In this document: piece by piece, positions 8,389-21,139 of the stretch | Layout of the letters: every line of letters begins with the position of its first letter | How positions within the stretch are numbered: the stretch's first letter is position 1 | Assembly (NCBI RefSeq): GCF_039871655.1 | Contig: NZ_JBDPLZ010000010.1 | Coordinates: 168,809 to 232,808, forward strand | DNA: 64,000 bases | DNA from: Actinocorallia sp039871655 | GTDB lineage: Bacteria > Actinomycetota > Actinomycetes > Streptosporangiales > Streptosporangiaceae | Direction: 5' to 3' | The notes under the pieces: generated by a model | Told to the model about the DNA's origin: nothing | What the model saw: only the letters and a program-made list of their open reading frames with translations | The model's database searches: none | Program-made: the position numbers and the translations under genes

Positions 8389-9381
8389 TCACGGTGTGAG
8401 GCCCTCGGGCTCGGCGGTGCCGGCGGTCCGGTCGCGGTGGTGGCGCCGCATGAACAGCCAGGTGATCCAGCCGATGCCGATGATGAAGCCGAAGCTGATG
8501 AGGCGGTAGAGCACGACCGTCGCGATCGCGGTCGGGGCGTCGACGCCGCCGGTGAGGAGGCCGAGGATCAGGGCGCTGTCGATGATGCCGAGCCCGCCGG
8601 GAACGATCGTGAGGGTGCCGGCGGCCATGCCCGCGCAGAAGGCCAGCAGCAGTTGGGTGGCGTTGATGCCGGTGTCGCTGACGGCCTGGAGGCACATCCA
8701 CAGGCAGACGGCGTCCAGCAGCCAGTTGAGCAAAGCGTAGACCCCGGCCGCGGCGGCGTGAGCGGGGCCGAGCCGGGCGGCGCGCAGCTGGTCGGCGAAG
8801 GCGCGGATACGGTCGAGGTCGCGGGTGGCCGGCTGATGCCGGAGCCGGTTGATCCGTGCCAGCGCGGCGCGGGTGGCCGGCTCCAGAGCCTCGGGTCGGT
8901 GGGTGGTCTGCCGGACACCCAGCGTGATCAGGAGACCGGCGAGGGTGAAGCCGGCGAGGGTGTGCCAGGACGGGGCGCCGCGGGCCGCGAGGGCTCCGCC
9001 GGTGGTGACGGCTGCGAGGGCGGCGGCCGAGAAGATGCCCGACAGCGCGATGCACCAGGAGGCGATGGCGGGGGTGGCGCCGAAGCGGCGCATCTGCTGG
9101 TAGTTGAAGCGGGTGGAGAACGCCGGTCCGCCCGGGAGGGTGACGCTGAGGGAGTGGGCGGCGTAGGCGAGGGCGACGTGGCGGTGGATCGGCACGCGCA
9201 CACCGGCGGAGCGCAGCAGGCGGCGTTGCATCCGCGCGTACATGACCATGGCGGCCAGCTCCACGATGACGGCGGAGGTGAGCCAGCCGGGCTGCGGCGC
9301 GCGCAGCTGCGACAGCGCCGAGGTCAGGGACGGCCAGCCCAGCGCCAGCTCGACGGCGAAAAGCGCGAGCACGGCGGCCAT
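8389..9381 (-). CDS. YbhN / lysylphosphatidylglycerol-synthase-TM-like membrane protein
   Basis: A 330-residue integral membrane protein with about seven to eight hydrophobic segments. It contains the family patterns LAYAAHSLSVTLPGGPAFSTRFNYQQMRRFG and LTIVPGGLGIIDSALI of the UPF0104/YbhN group, which resemble the flippase domain of MprF. The ATG at 9381 is the only canonical start before an in-frame stop, though the coding-like frame runs ~40 codons further upstream (with basic residues RRLERKWLRRG). The true N-terminus may therefore be slightly longer with a rare start. A lipid-translocation role is inferred from the family. Confidence 0.8.
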   Translation of the reverse strand: MAAVLALFAVELALGWPSLTSALSQLRAPQPGWLTSAVIVELAAMVMYARMQRRLLRSAGVRVPIHRHVALAYAAHSLSVTLPGGPAFSTRFNYQQMRRFGATPAIASWCIALSGIFSAAALAAVTTGGALAARGAPSWHTLAGFTLAGLLITLGVRQTTHRPEALEPATRAALARINRLRHQPATRDLDRIRAFADQLRAARLGPAHAAAAGVYALLNWLLDAVCLWMCLQAVSDTGINATQLLLAFCAGMAAGTLTIVPGGLGIIDSALILGLLTGGVDAPTAIATVVLYRLISFGFIIGIGWITWLFMRRHHRDRTAGTAEPEGLTP

Positions 9382-9533
9382 GGCTCCACGTCGTAGCCAC
9401 TTGCGCTCGAGTCGCCGCGGTGGGTGTCCGGCGCCGATGTCGCCGCTGTTCAGAGAAATGATCTTATTTTCAGGCTGTACGGGGGTTTTGTAGTCGATCG
9501 GCGTATCGTACGACCCTGGTCGGCTCCTCCCTC

Positions 9534-9659
9534 ATGGAGGCCTACAGGAGAGGGGCGACGAAGACGCCGCGGTTCCCCATGAGCGTCGAGGTCAACGGCG
9601 AGGAGATCGGCCGCGACCTGCCGTCGAACATGGGCCGTTCGAGGACGGACACCCGTTGA
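9534..9659 (+). other. 41-codon orphan ORF in the YbhN upstream gap
   Basis: In the 9382-9697 gap, one short ORF (MEAYRRGATKTPRFP...) reads 41 residues and ends MGRSRTDTR. No convincing ribosome site precedes it and I recognise no family. It could be the remnant of an older gene. The rest of the gap shows no gene. Confidence 0.2.
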
Positions 9660-9697
9660 TCGCCTTCGCCGAGGCGGATGATCGTCGGCGGGTACGC

Positions 9698-9742
9698 GTC
9701 AGGCCCGGCAGCGCGAGTCGTACGAGCGCTGCCGGGCCTGAC
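9698..9742 (-). terminator. Strong terminator of the acetyl-CoA carboxylase gene
   Basis: A perfect 17-bp inverted repeat (GTCAGGCCCGGCAGCGC and its complement, 11-nt loop) lies 17 nt beyond the stop codon of the large carboxylase gene. Confidence 0.85.
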
Positions 9743-9758
9743 GGCGGTGCGGGAGAGG

Positions 9759-15308
<5,550 letters not shown>

Positions 15309-15496
15309 CTTCCCGTCTACCGGTTGCAGACGCCATGCCAGAAACAGCGCATGCTGGGAGGCTCCGTTTGTAGGAAACGTCCAAAGCCGTCAGTCATCCG
15401 CTCCCGGGCAGGCGCATGTGGAAACGGACTAACGGTAGGTTTTATCGCACTTCGACTTTGGCGGGGAGACGAATTTCGGCGGTCCCGGGACGCGGC

Positions 15497-15527
15497 GGGC
15501 CCCGGGAGCTACCCAGCCCCGGGGCCC
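15497..15527 (-). terminator. Hairpin downstream of the structured RNAs
   Basis: A 10-bp perfect inverted repeat (GGGCCCCGGG / CCCGGGGCCC) lies about 40 nt beyond the 3' end of the second Y-like RNA. It is a candidate end of that transcript, but no U-tract follows. The 15309-15496 stretch holds no gene that I can see and should contain the carboxylase promoter. Confidence 0.45.
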
Positions 15528-15564
15528 TTGTGTTCCGCTCTCCTGACACGCCGGCGGCGTTTAA

Positions 15565-15672
15565 GGGCGGGGATCATCCGTGATGACGGCGTGCTCCACC
15601 GTTGAGCTACCGCGCCACGTGGAGGCGCGGGCCGGATTCGAACCGGCAACCCGCCGAACCGCGTCCCCGCCC
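15565..15672 (-). ncRNA. Y RNA-like RNA 2 with permuted tRNA-like domain
   Basis: Read on the minus strand, the 108 nt fold as follows. The outer stem is GGGCGGGGA (15672-15664) with TCCCCGCCC (15573-15565), 9 perfect bp. An anticodon-stem-like helix is CGGCG (15656-15652) with CGCCG (15591-15587). The T-arm is GCCGG-TTCGAAT-CCGGC (15647-15631). The 3' acceptor strand CCGCGCC (15630-15624) and a 7-nt loop are followed by the 5' acceptor strand GGCGCGG (15616-15610), 7 perfect bp. Next come U8-A9 and the D-arm GCTC-AACGGTG-GAGC (15607-15593). The T-loop and the D-loop GG match tRNA consensus, but the two halves are in swapped order. A side hairpin TCATC-ACG-GATGA fills the 3' junction. This is the layout of bacterial YrlA-type Y RNAs. 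Confidence 0.8.
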
Positions 15673-15698
15673 GGTCGATCCGGCGATGAGCGGTGCGT

Positions 15699-15828
15699 GC
15701 TGAGATTGGAGCGAGAGCCTGAGATTGACCGGGCTGCCTCTACCGATTGGGCCACCCCGACCCGTGTGTCGGGGGCGGGATTCGAACCCGCACTGTCACC
15801 ACTGTTCAGACTGAGCCTCATCCTCAGC
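15699..15828 (-). ncRNA. Y RNA-like RNA 1 with permuted tRNA-like domain
   Basis: Read on the minus strand, about 130 nt. The outer stem is GCTGAG (15828-15823) with CTCAGC (15704-15699), continued by AGTCTGA (15812-15806) with TCAGGCT (15722-15716, one G-U pair). The T-arm is GCGGG-TTCGAAT-CCCGC (15791-15775). The 3' acceptor strand CCCCGAC (15774-15768), loop ACACGG and 5' acceptor strand GTCGGGG (15761-15755) give 7 perfect bp. U8-G9 is followed by a D-arm, GCC...GGC (15752-15736), with a GG-containing loop. The halves are in swapped tRNA order, as in RNA 2 located 26 nt downstream. No standard anticodon loop is present. It begins right after a double hairpin beyond the stop of the gene at 15879, so it may be processed from, or transcribed with, that gene. 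Confidence 0.8.
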
Positions 15829-15830
15829 TT

Positions 15831-15869
15831 TCCGGGCCTTCGGCCCGGACCCCCGCGCTCCAGCGGGGG
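15831..15869 (-). terminator. Two adjacent hairpins after the 15879 gene
   Basis: On the minus strand, CCCCCGC/GCGGGGG (15869-15863 with 15856-15850) is followed at once by TCCGGGCC-GAA-GGCCCGGA (15849-15831). They sit between the protein stop codon and the first Y-like RNA, and may terminate the mRNA or protect the RNA 5' end after processing. Confidence 0.6.
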
Positions 15870-15878
15870 AGTCTTCGA

Positions 15879-16610
15879 TCAGGCGAACAGGTAACCGAAC
15901 ACGGCGTCACCGACCCGCTGGTCGACGACGTCGATCCCGTTCGCCTCCTCGCGAGCGTACTTCACCGCGGCCATGAGCTTCTCGACGCGCTCCCGCAGCT
16001 CGTTGACCCGCCTGGCCGGCATGGCGCCCGAGAACCCGACCTTGGTCCAGGTGCCGACGATGACGTCCTCGGTGTAGGTCTCGACCTGGGCGGGGTGCTT
16101 GTCCGTCGCCTCGTACAGGACGTGCGCCCGCGGGACCTTCTTCGTCCGGGTCGTGCGGACCGGCTCCGTGCGCCAAGCGTCCGCGGACTCGTCGAAGGTC
16201 CAGGTCTCGGCGGCGTCCAGGACCGGGAGCTTCCCGATGAGGGTCTGCAGGTCGGTGAGCTGCTTCTCGAGGAACAGCAGGTAGGTGACCGGCACGTCGG
16301 ACAGGATGGTCCGGCCGTCCACGACGACGTCCGCACGCGCCTCGCAGTTCGCCCGGTCCTTGGTCGCGACCACGTCGAACAGCCGCGACAGGGCGGTTCC
16401 GGCCTCCCGCAGGACGTCCTCGGCCCGTACCTGGACCCGGGTCGACTCCGGAGGCAGGACCTCGCCCTCGTCGTCGTTCGGCTGGTACGTCCGCGAGATG
16501 CCGGACAGCAGGGCCGGCTTCTGCAGCCGGTGGTAGGCGTCGGTCAGGTCCCGCTGGGTCCGGGACTTGGTCCCCTTTTCCACCGCGATGATCTGGTTCA
16601 GCTTGGACAC
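15879..16610 (-). CDS. Protein of unknown function upstream of the Y-like RNAs
   Basis: 243 residues if started at the GTG at 16610 (SKLNQIIAVEKGTKSRTQRDL). The frame is open to 16700, but the added N-terminus is low-complexity and lacks a ribosome site. The protein is soluble and highly charged. It has conserved-looking blocks LPPESTRVQVRAEDVLREA, DVVVDGRTILSDVPVTYLLFLEKQL, RTTRTKKVPRAHVLYEATDKHPAQVE and MPARRVNELRERVEKLMAAVKYAREEANG, the last probably helical. I do not recognise a characterised family; it is not a TROVE-domain (Ro/Rsr) protein by length or visible motif. The gene is immediately upstream of two tRNA-like RNAs on the same strand, which suggests an RNA-related role. Confidence 0.65.
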   Translation of the reverse strand: MSKLNQIIAVEKGTKSRTQRDLTDAYHRLQKPALLSGISRTYQPNDDEGEVLPPESTRVQVRAEDVLREAGTALSRLFDVVATKDRANCEARADVVVDGRTILSDVPVTYLLFLEKQLTDLQTLIGKLPVLDAAETWTFDESADAWRTEPVRTTRTKKVPRAHVLYEATDKHPAQVETYTEDVIVGTWTKVGFSGAMPARRVNELRERVEKLMAAVKYAREEANGIDVVDQRVGDAVFGYLFA

Positions 16611-16683
16611 CCGGCGAGCATACTGCGGCGCCTCCGAGACCGCCTTCGAATAAAACCGCGGGAAGAACGCAGGCCGCCCGGCG

Positions 16684-17265
16684 CTACGGGCGCAGGCCAT
16701 CGCAGACCACAGCGAGGAGCCTGCGTCGGGCGTCGGTCTCGCCGCCGAGCCAGTCGCTGCCCGCGTACACGCCGATGAGCAGCGCCTTCACATGCTGGGC
16801 GGTCACATCGCCGCGGACCGCGCCGGCCTGCTGCGCCCGGACCAGCAGGGCGGCCAGAGCCGCCAGCAGATCCTGGCCGGGCCGTTCGACGAGGCTCTGG
16901 ACGTCGGTGCCCGCCCGGGTCAGCGCCCCGGTCAGCGCGCGGTTGCCCGCGCCGCACTCGACCATCAGCGCGAAGAAGCCGAAGAACGCGGCCCCGGGGT
17001 CGGGATGCTCCAGCCGGGAGCGGGCCTCTTCGGTCAGCTCCGTCATGTTGCCGACGACGATCGCCTCCAGCAGCGCCTCCTTGGTGGGGAAGTGTCGGTG
17101 GACGGTGCCGGCGCCGACCCCGGCCCGGCGCGCGATCTCGTCCAGCGGGACCGAGATCCCCTCGGACCCGAAGGCCTCTCGGGCGGCGGCGAGCACCCGT
17201 TCGCGGTTGCGCCGGGCGTCGGCGCGCAGCGGTCTGGCCGGTGAAGGCGCGGGCTCGGAGTTCAT
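16684..17265 (-). CDS. TetR family transcriptional regulator
   Basis: 193 residues. The N-terminal helix-turn-helix is in ARRNRERVLAAAREAFGSEG...LDEIARRAGVGAGTVHRHFPTKEALLEAI (residues ~18-66), a standard TetR DNA-binding domain. The remaining helical region has no recognisable ligand signature. It is divergent from an F420-type luciferase-like oxidoreductase across an 83-bp gap with a palindrome, so it probably represses that gene and itself. Confidence 0.92.
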   Translation of the reverse strand: MNSEPAPSPARPLRADARRNRERVLAAAREAFGSEGISVPLDEIARRAGVGAGTVHRHFPTKEALLEAIVVGNMTELTEEARSRLEHPDPGAAFFGFFALMVECGAGNRALTGALTRAGTDVQSLVERPGQDLLAALAALLVRAQQAGAVRGDVTAQHVKALLIGVYAGSDWLGGETDARRRLLAVVCDGLRP

Positions 17266-17304
17266 CGCCGTCTCTCGTCGATCGGGGCGGATATTCCGTA
17301 CGAT

Positions 17305-17335
17305 ACCAACCGGGGCGCACGCCCCGTTTATTGGT
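17305..17335. promoter_or_regulatory. Candidate TetR operator in divergent gap
   Basis: Nested inverted repeat: ACCAA (17305-17309) with TTGGT (17331-17335), enclosing CGGGGCG-CA-CGCCCCG (17311-17326). It lies between the tetR and LLM oxidoreductase genes, where an autoregulatory operator is expected. Confidence 0.5.
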
Positions 17336-17348
17336 GCGGAGGGATGCG

Positions 17349-18254
17349 ATGGCCACGGAAGAGCAGTTCGAAGCCGCAGTGCGGTGGGGACGCGTGGGGG
17401 TCGGTCTGGCGGCTCCGGGCACCTCGGCCGAGGTGTGGCGCCAGGAGCTGGCCCGGCTGGAGGAGCTGGGGTACGGCTCGGTCTGGATCAACGAGGGCAT
17501 CGGCCGCGGTGAGGCGTTCTCCCAGCTCGGGTTGATGCTGGCGGCCACGCAGCGGCTGGTCATCGGCACGGGGATCGCCAACATCTGGGCCCGGCAGGCT
17601 CCCGTCATGCAGGCCGGCGCCGAGACGCTGGCCGCCGCCCACCCGGGCCGGCTGGCGCTCGGCCTGGGGGTCAGCGCACGCGTGCTGGTCGAGGCCTCCG
17701 GCCTCGCCTACGGCAAGCCGCTGGAGGCGATGAGCGCCTACCTGGACCGCATGGACGCCTCGAAGGGGCACGCGATCACCCCTGCCGTCCCGTTCCCGCG
17801 TCTGCTGGGCGCGCTCGGTCCCAAGATGCTGGAGCTGGCCGGGGAGCGGGCGGACGGCGCCTACCCGCACTCGATGCCGGTGGACAACACCGTGCTGGCC
17901 CGCAAGGCCCTCGGTCCCGGCAAGCTGCTGGTCGTCGGCGTCGCCGTCTTCCTCGACGACGACGTCGAGCATGCCCGGGGCCTGGCCCGCCAGTCGTCGC
18001 TGTTCAGGATCCCGGGCTCGCCGTACCTGGCCAACCTGCGCCGCCTGGGCTACACCGACGACGATCTGGGGCCTGAGCCGTCCGACCGCGTCATCGACGC
18101 CATGTTCGCCTGCGGCCGCGCGGACGTCATCGCCGCCCGCGTCCGCGAGCACCTGGACGCCGGCGCCGACCACGTCGTCCTCCAGCCCATGGGCATGGAC
18201 CTGACGACCCTGGTGGACCAGATCGAGGCGGTCTCCGGGCACCTCCCGTCCTGA
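17349..18254 (+). CDS. LLM class F420-dependent oxidoreductase
   Basis: 301 residues of the luciferase-like monooxygenase TIM-barrel family. Features are VGVGLAAPG at the start, ELGYGSVWINEGIGRGEAF, LVIGTGIANIWARQAPVMQAGAETLAAAHPGRLALGLGVS, and a C-terminal VREHLDAGADHVVLQP. This pattern, with an N-terminal fold that reads 'x-x-LEELGYG-x-x-W', is that of actinobacterial F420-binding LLM proteins. The ATG at 17349 has GGAGGG 6 nt upstream. It is divergent from a TetR gene and followed by a terminator. The substrate is unknown. Confidence 0.85.
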   Translation: MATEEQFEAAVRWGRVGVGLAAPGTSAEVWRQELARLEELGYGSVWINEGIGRGEAFSQLGLMLAATQRLVIGTGIANIWARQAPVMQAGAETLAAAHPGRLALGLGVSARVLVEASGLAYGKPLEAMSAYLDRMDASKGHAITPAVPFPRLLGALGPKMLELAGERADGAYPHSMPVDNTVLARKALGPGKLLVVGVAVFLDDDVEHARGLARQSSLFRIPGSPYLANLRRLGYTDDDLGPEPSDRVIDAMFACGRADVIAARVREHLDAGADHVVLQPMGMDLTTLVDQIEAVSGHLPS

Positions 18255-18275
18255 ACGCGTGAAGCACGGCATGCC

Positions 18276-18318
18276 GAAGGCCCGGCCCGAGGTGACTCCC
18301 TCCCCAGGCCGGGCCTTC
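18276..18318 (+). terminator. Terminator of the LLM oxidoreductase gene
   Basis: Perfect 12-bp inverted repeat (GAAGGCCCGGCC / GGCCGGGCCTTC) with a 19-nt loop, starting 21 nt past the stop codon. Confidence 0.75.
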
Positions 18319-18419
18319 GCTCTGGGCCCGGCTCAGCGGCCGACGTAAAGGAAAGACCCGGTAAAAGACAGGACAGCCGCCACTGTCCGCCGGGACTAGC
18401 GGGCGGAGAACATTCCGGT

Positions 18420-18995
18420 ATGAGCCCGATCCGCCATCCGGGAAGGTCGACACGCAAGCGTCTGGCCCTCGCCCTGTCCTGTACCGCCCTTCTTTCGGGA
18501 GCCATCACCGGATGTTCCGTCTTCGGGAAGGTCACAGAACGGGAACTGGAGCGTCAGATCGCGGAGGACCTGACCGGCTGGTTCGACGGCAGACCCGAGG
18601 TGGACTGCGAAGGAGCTCCTGGAGACGGACGTGAAATGCGCTGCTCCGTCATCACCGTCCAGAAGGACACGTGGACCGTGGAGGCCACGGACGTCTCCAA
18701 CGGCGTCGGCCGGATCGACTACGAGATCCGCCAGATCGGGATGACGAGCGAGATCCCCAGGATCGAGCCGTACGACCTCGAGAACCAGATCACCGAGATC
18801 CTGGGCGCCGAGCTGGGCGCCGAACCCATCGACATGGACTGCGACGAGCCGCTCAAGGGTGTGGTCGGCTCCGTCACGTACTGCAAAGCGCACCACTACA
18901 CCGGCGAGAAATGGATCGTCCACGTGGAAGTCACCGCAGTACAGGGCCAGGACATCAAGTACAAGCTCCATCGAACCCCCGCTGAAGCCCCGTGA
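18420..18995 (+). CDS. Lipoprotein with two DUF4333-like repeats
   Basis: 191 residues. A basic N-terminus and hydrophobic segment end in a lipobox (SGAITGC) around residue 31, so it is probably an exported lipoprotein. The mature part has two similar units, each with an amphipathic LE-x-QI-x-E helix, a conserved Cys in a 'V/D-DC' context, a second Cys ~15-20 residues later, and a WTVEAT / WIVHVEV strand. This resembles the DUF4333 fold of actinobacterial lipoproteins. The next gene is a shorter paralogue 7 nt downstream. Function is unknown. Confidence 0.7.
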   Translation: MSPIRHPGRSTRKRLALALSCTALLSGAITGCSVFGKVTERELERQIAEDLTGWFDGRPEVDCEGAPGDGREMRCSVITVQKDTWTVEATDVSNGVGRIDYEIRQIGMTSEIPRIEPYDLENQITEILGAELGAEPIDMDCDEPLKGVVGSVTYCKAHHYTGEKWIVHVEVTAVQGQDIKYKLHRTPAEAP

Positions 18996-19002
18996 GGACC
19001 CG

Positions 19003-19341
19003 ATGCGCAAGCTTCTGATCCCCCTCCTGCTCACCGCCCTTTTCGCCGGCTGCTCCGTCTACGGGGTCTCCAGCCTCCTCGGCTACGACCACGGTTTCTC
19101 CTCCACGACGGGCCGCGAGCTGGAACGCCAGCTGGAGGAGGACCTGACCGGCTGGTTCGCCGCCCCTGTCTGGGCGGACTGCAGGGAGGACTGGGGCCCG
19201 GTCTACGAGGACATCGTCTGCTCCCTGAACGTCTCCGGGGGCGACCGCTGGACCGTGTACGTCACACAGATCTCCGAGAAAGACGGCCGCGTTCGCTACC
19301 GCCTCGAGAAAGCCGATGTGGACAGGCAATCGGATTCATGA
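19003..19341 (+). CDS. Small lipoprotein, single DUF4333-like unit
   Basis: 112 residues with a signal peptide and lipobox (LLTALFAGC). The mature region repeats the unit of the preceding gene: GRELERQLEEDLTGWF matches TERELERQIAEDLTGWF there, followed by the two Cys and the WTVYV strand. The ATG at 19003 has GAGGA upstream and lies 7 nt after the previous stop, so the two are co-translated paralogues. Function is unknown; likely cell-surface. Confidence 0.7.
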   Translation: MRKLLIPLLLTALFAGCSVYGVSSLLGYDHGFSSTTGRELERQLEEDLTGWFAAPVWADCREDWGPVYEDIVCSLNVSGGDRWTVYVTQISEKDGRVRYRLEKADVDRQSDS

Positions 19342-19384
19342 GAGAGGGCGCACGCTCGCTTCCCCGCGGGTGCGGCCTCCCTCG

Positions 19385-20155
19385 TCAGAAGATCGAGTAG
19401 GCGCCGTCCACGACGATCGTGTCGCCGGTGTGGAAGCCGCCGACCCCGCAGGCGAGGTAGACGGCGAGCCTGGCGAAGTCCTGCGGCCGCCCCCAGCGGC
19501 GCTGCGGCATCCGCTTCATGACGCCGTTCTCGAAGCCCGGGTCGTGCAGGATCGGCGCGGCCAGGGGAGTCTCGGTCCAGCCCGCGACGATCGAGTGCGC
19601 GTTGATGCCATGGCGGGCGAGTTCCACGGCGCATCCCCTGATGATCGCGTCCATACCGGCCTTGCTGGCGGCGTAGGCCTGGTTGCGGGGGGCTCCGTGG
19701 AGGGTCGAGACGCTCGACGTGCCCACCAGCACGCCTCCGCCGCCGCGCTCGACCATGTGGGCCGCGGCGGCGCGCAGAGTGAGGAAGGCGCCTTCGAGGT
19801 TCACCCGGGTGACGCCGCGAAACTCTTCGAGGGACGTCTCGAGGAACGGCGTGCCCTTGCCGTTCACTCCGGCGTTGGCGAAACAGGAGTCGACCCGTCC
19901 GAAACGCTCCAGCGTCTCGGCGAAGGCCGCGGTGACCGCCTCCTCGTCGCCGACGTCGCAGCGGATCGCCGCGGCCCGGGTGCCGTGCTCGGCCAACTGC
20001 TTCACCGCGGCCTCGTTGCGTTCGGTGTTGGTGCCCCAAATGCAGACGTCCGCCCCGCTCTGCGCCAAGCCGTGGGCCATGCCCAGCCCGATCCCGGAGT
20101 TGCCTCCGGTGATCAGGGCGGTGTGCCCGGACAGGTCGAAAAGGGAAGCGCTCAT
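19385..20155 (-). CDS. SDR family oxidoreductase
   Basis: A 256-residue classical SDR: ALITGGNSGIGLGMA cofactor motif, CDVGDEEAV, FANAGVNG, catalytic region VGTSSVSTLHGAPRNQAYAASKAGMDAI with Ser, Tyr and Lys, and a VVDGAY C-terminus. The start at 20155 follows GGAG by 6 nt; an upstream in-frame ATG is less well placed. It lies directly downstream of the remains of an enoyl-CoA hydratase gene on the same strand, so it probably belonged to an acyl-CoA operon that has decayed. Confidence 0.87.
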   Translation of the reverse strand: MSASLFDLSGHTALITGGNSGIGLGMAHGLAQSGADVCIWGTNTERNEAAVKQLAEHGTRAAAIRCDVGDEEAVTAAFAETLERFGRVDSCFANAGVNGKGTPFLETSLEEFRGVTRVNLEGAFLTLRAAAAHMVERGGGGVLVGTSSVSTLHGAPRNQAYAASKAGMDAIIRGCAVELARHGINAHSIVAGWTETPLAAPILHDPGFENGVMKRMPQRRWGRPQDFARLAVYLACGVGGFHTGDTIVVDGAYSIF

Positions 20156-20171
20156 TTCATCTCCAGGTGGT

Positions 20172-20425
20172 TCAACGGCCGACATAGCGTGCCTCCCGCT
20201 TCTCCAGGAACGCCCGCACGCCTTCCCTGTGGTCCTCGGTGGCGAACAGTTCGCCGAGCGTCGTGCTCACCCAGGCTCCCAGGTCGTTTCAGTCCGGGTC
20301 CAGGGCACGGCGCAGCCCCCGTTTGAGGGCGGCGACGGCCAGCGGCGGATTGGCCGGCGATCCGCCTGACCCGCGCCGGTCACGACCAGCACCCGGGCGG
20401 TGGTGGCGGTAGATGTGCTCGAACG
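20172..20425 (-). pseudogene. Enoyl-CoA hydratase remnant
   Basis: On the minus strand the C-terminal end of a crotonase reads NPPLAVAALKRGLRRALDPD, then an in-frame TGA, then NDLGAWVSTTLGELF, and ends in HREGVRAFLEKREARYVGR before a stop at 20172. Further upstream a different frame gives ARVLVVTGAG, the start of the oxyanion-hole region. The catalytic middle is therefore deleted and the frame is broken. No intact gene lies in 20173-20638. Confidence 0.7.
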
Positions 20426-20589
20426 GGGTCACCGGAGGAACTCGCCGCCGTCCACCAGCGCCTGGCCCTCGACACGGTCGGCCACCGCGAGGACCCCTGA
20501 CCTTCGCGCCCGGTCACGGCACCGGCCGCCCGGCCGACCTCGTCGAGGTGCGACCCGAGGCCCCGACGGCGAAGCGGTGGCCGAGGTCT

Positions 20590-20626
20590 GAGAATATGAT
20601 TTCGTAAATATGGAATGATTATTCTC
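20590..20626. promoter_or_regulatory. AT-rich operator-like inverted repeat before PaaI gene
   Basis: GAGAATA (20590-20596) and TATTCTC (20620-20626) form a 7-bp inverted repeat around an AT-rich core that is unusual for this DNA. It ends 12 nt before the thioesterase start and likely holds its promoter. Confidence 0.4.
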
Positions 20627-20638
20627 GGTGGAGGTCTC

Positions 20639-21106
20639 ATGGAGGCGAAGGCCAACGGTCGGCCGGACGAGGAGCGGGCGGTCACGGCGGCCGTCGTCGA
20701 CCCCGCCGATCACGTGCTCGGCCTGCTCGGCATGCGCGACGTCGACATCCCGGAAGGGGCCGACCTCGCGATGACCCTCCCGGTCACCCCCAGGGTGACG
20801 AACAACCGCGGAGGACTGCAGGGCGGTCTGCTGGCGACGCTCGTCGACGTCGTCGCCGGACGCGCGGTGGGGCTCCGGCTCGCCGACGGCGACAGCGCCG
20901 CCACCTCGGACATGAACATGCACTTCCTCTCCGCGGTCACCGTCGGCCCCGCGCACGCCACGGCACGGGTGCTGCGGCACGGGAAGTCGCTCATCGTGGT
21001 GCAGGTGGACGTCCGCGACGAGGGACGGGACGTTCTGGCCGCGGTCGCCACCCTGTCGTTCGCGGTCCTGCCCCTGAGGCCCGGGCAGCCCCGTGCCCGA
21101 GGCTGA
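20639..21106 (+). CDS. PaaI family thioesterase (hotdog)
   Basis: 155 residues. The hotdog core reads VTNNRGGLQGGLLATLVDVVAGRAVG, with the family Asn/Gly-Gly-x-x-x-(S/T)-x-x-D pattern, then SDMNMHFLSAV and a final strand block. Such proteins hydrolyse aryl- or acyl-CoA. The ATG at 20639 has GGAGG just upstream. It is convergent with the TetR gene at 21139 and separated from it by a shared hairpin. The surroundings (crotonase remnant, SDR) suggest acyl-CoA degradation. Confidence 0.82.
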   Translation: MEAKANGRPDEERAVTAAVVDPADHVLGLLGMRDVDIPEGADLAMTLPVTPRVTNNRGGLQGGLLATLVDVVAGRAVGLRLADGDSAATSDMNMHFLSAVTVGPAHATARVLRHGKSLIVVQVDVRDEGRDVLAAVATLSFAVLPLRPGQPRARG

Positions 21107-21108
21107 GA

Positions 21109-21139
21109 ACGGCGGTCCTGGCCGACGCAGGACCGCCGT
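21109..21139. terminator. Bidirectional hairpin terminator
   Basis: Perfect 11-bp inverted repeat (ACGGCGGTCCT / AGGACCGCCGT, 9-nt loop) between the convergent PaaI and TetR genes. Confidence 0.75.

Noticed and set aside
15309..15496. A further RNA or small gene before the carboxylase
   Set aside because: No tRNA-like pairing or credible coding frame is visible; only the upstream region of the carboxylase gene.
15565..15828. Two ordinary tRNA genes, or true permuted tRNA genes giving mature tRNAs
   Set aside because: T- and D-arms are in swapped order on the only strand with tRNA consensus, so they are not ordinary tRNAs. A processed permuted tRNA is possible, but there is no clear 7-nt anticodon loop and the long outer stems fit Y RNAs better.
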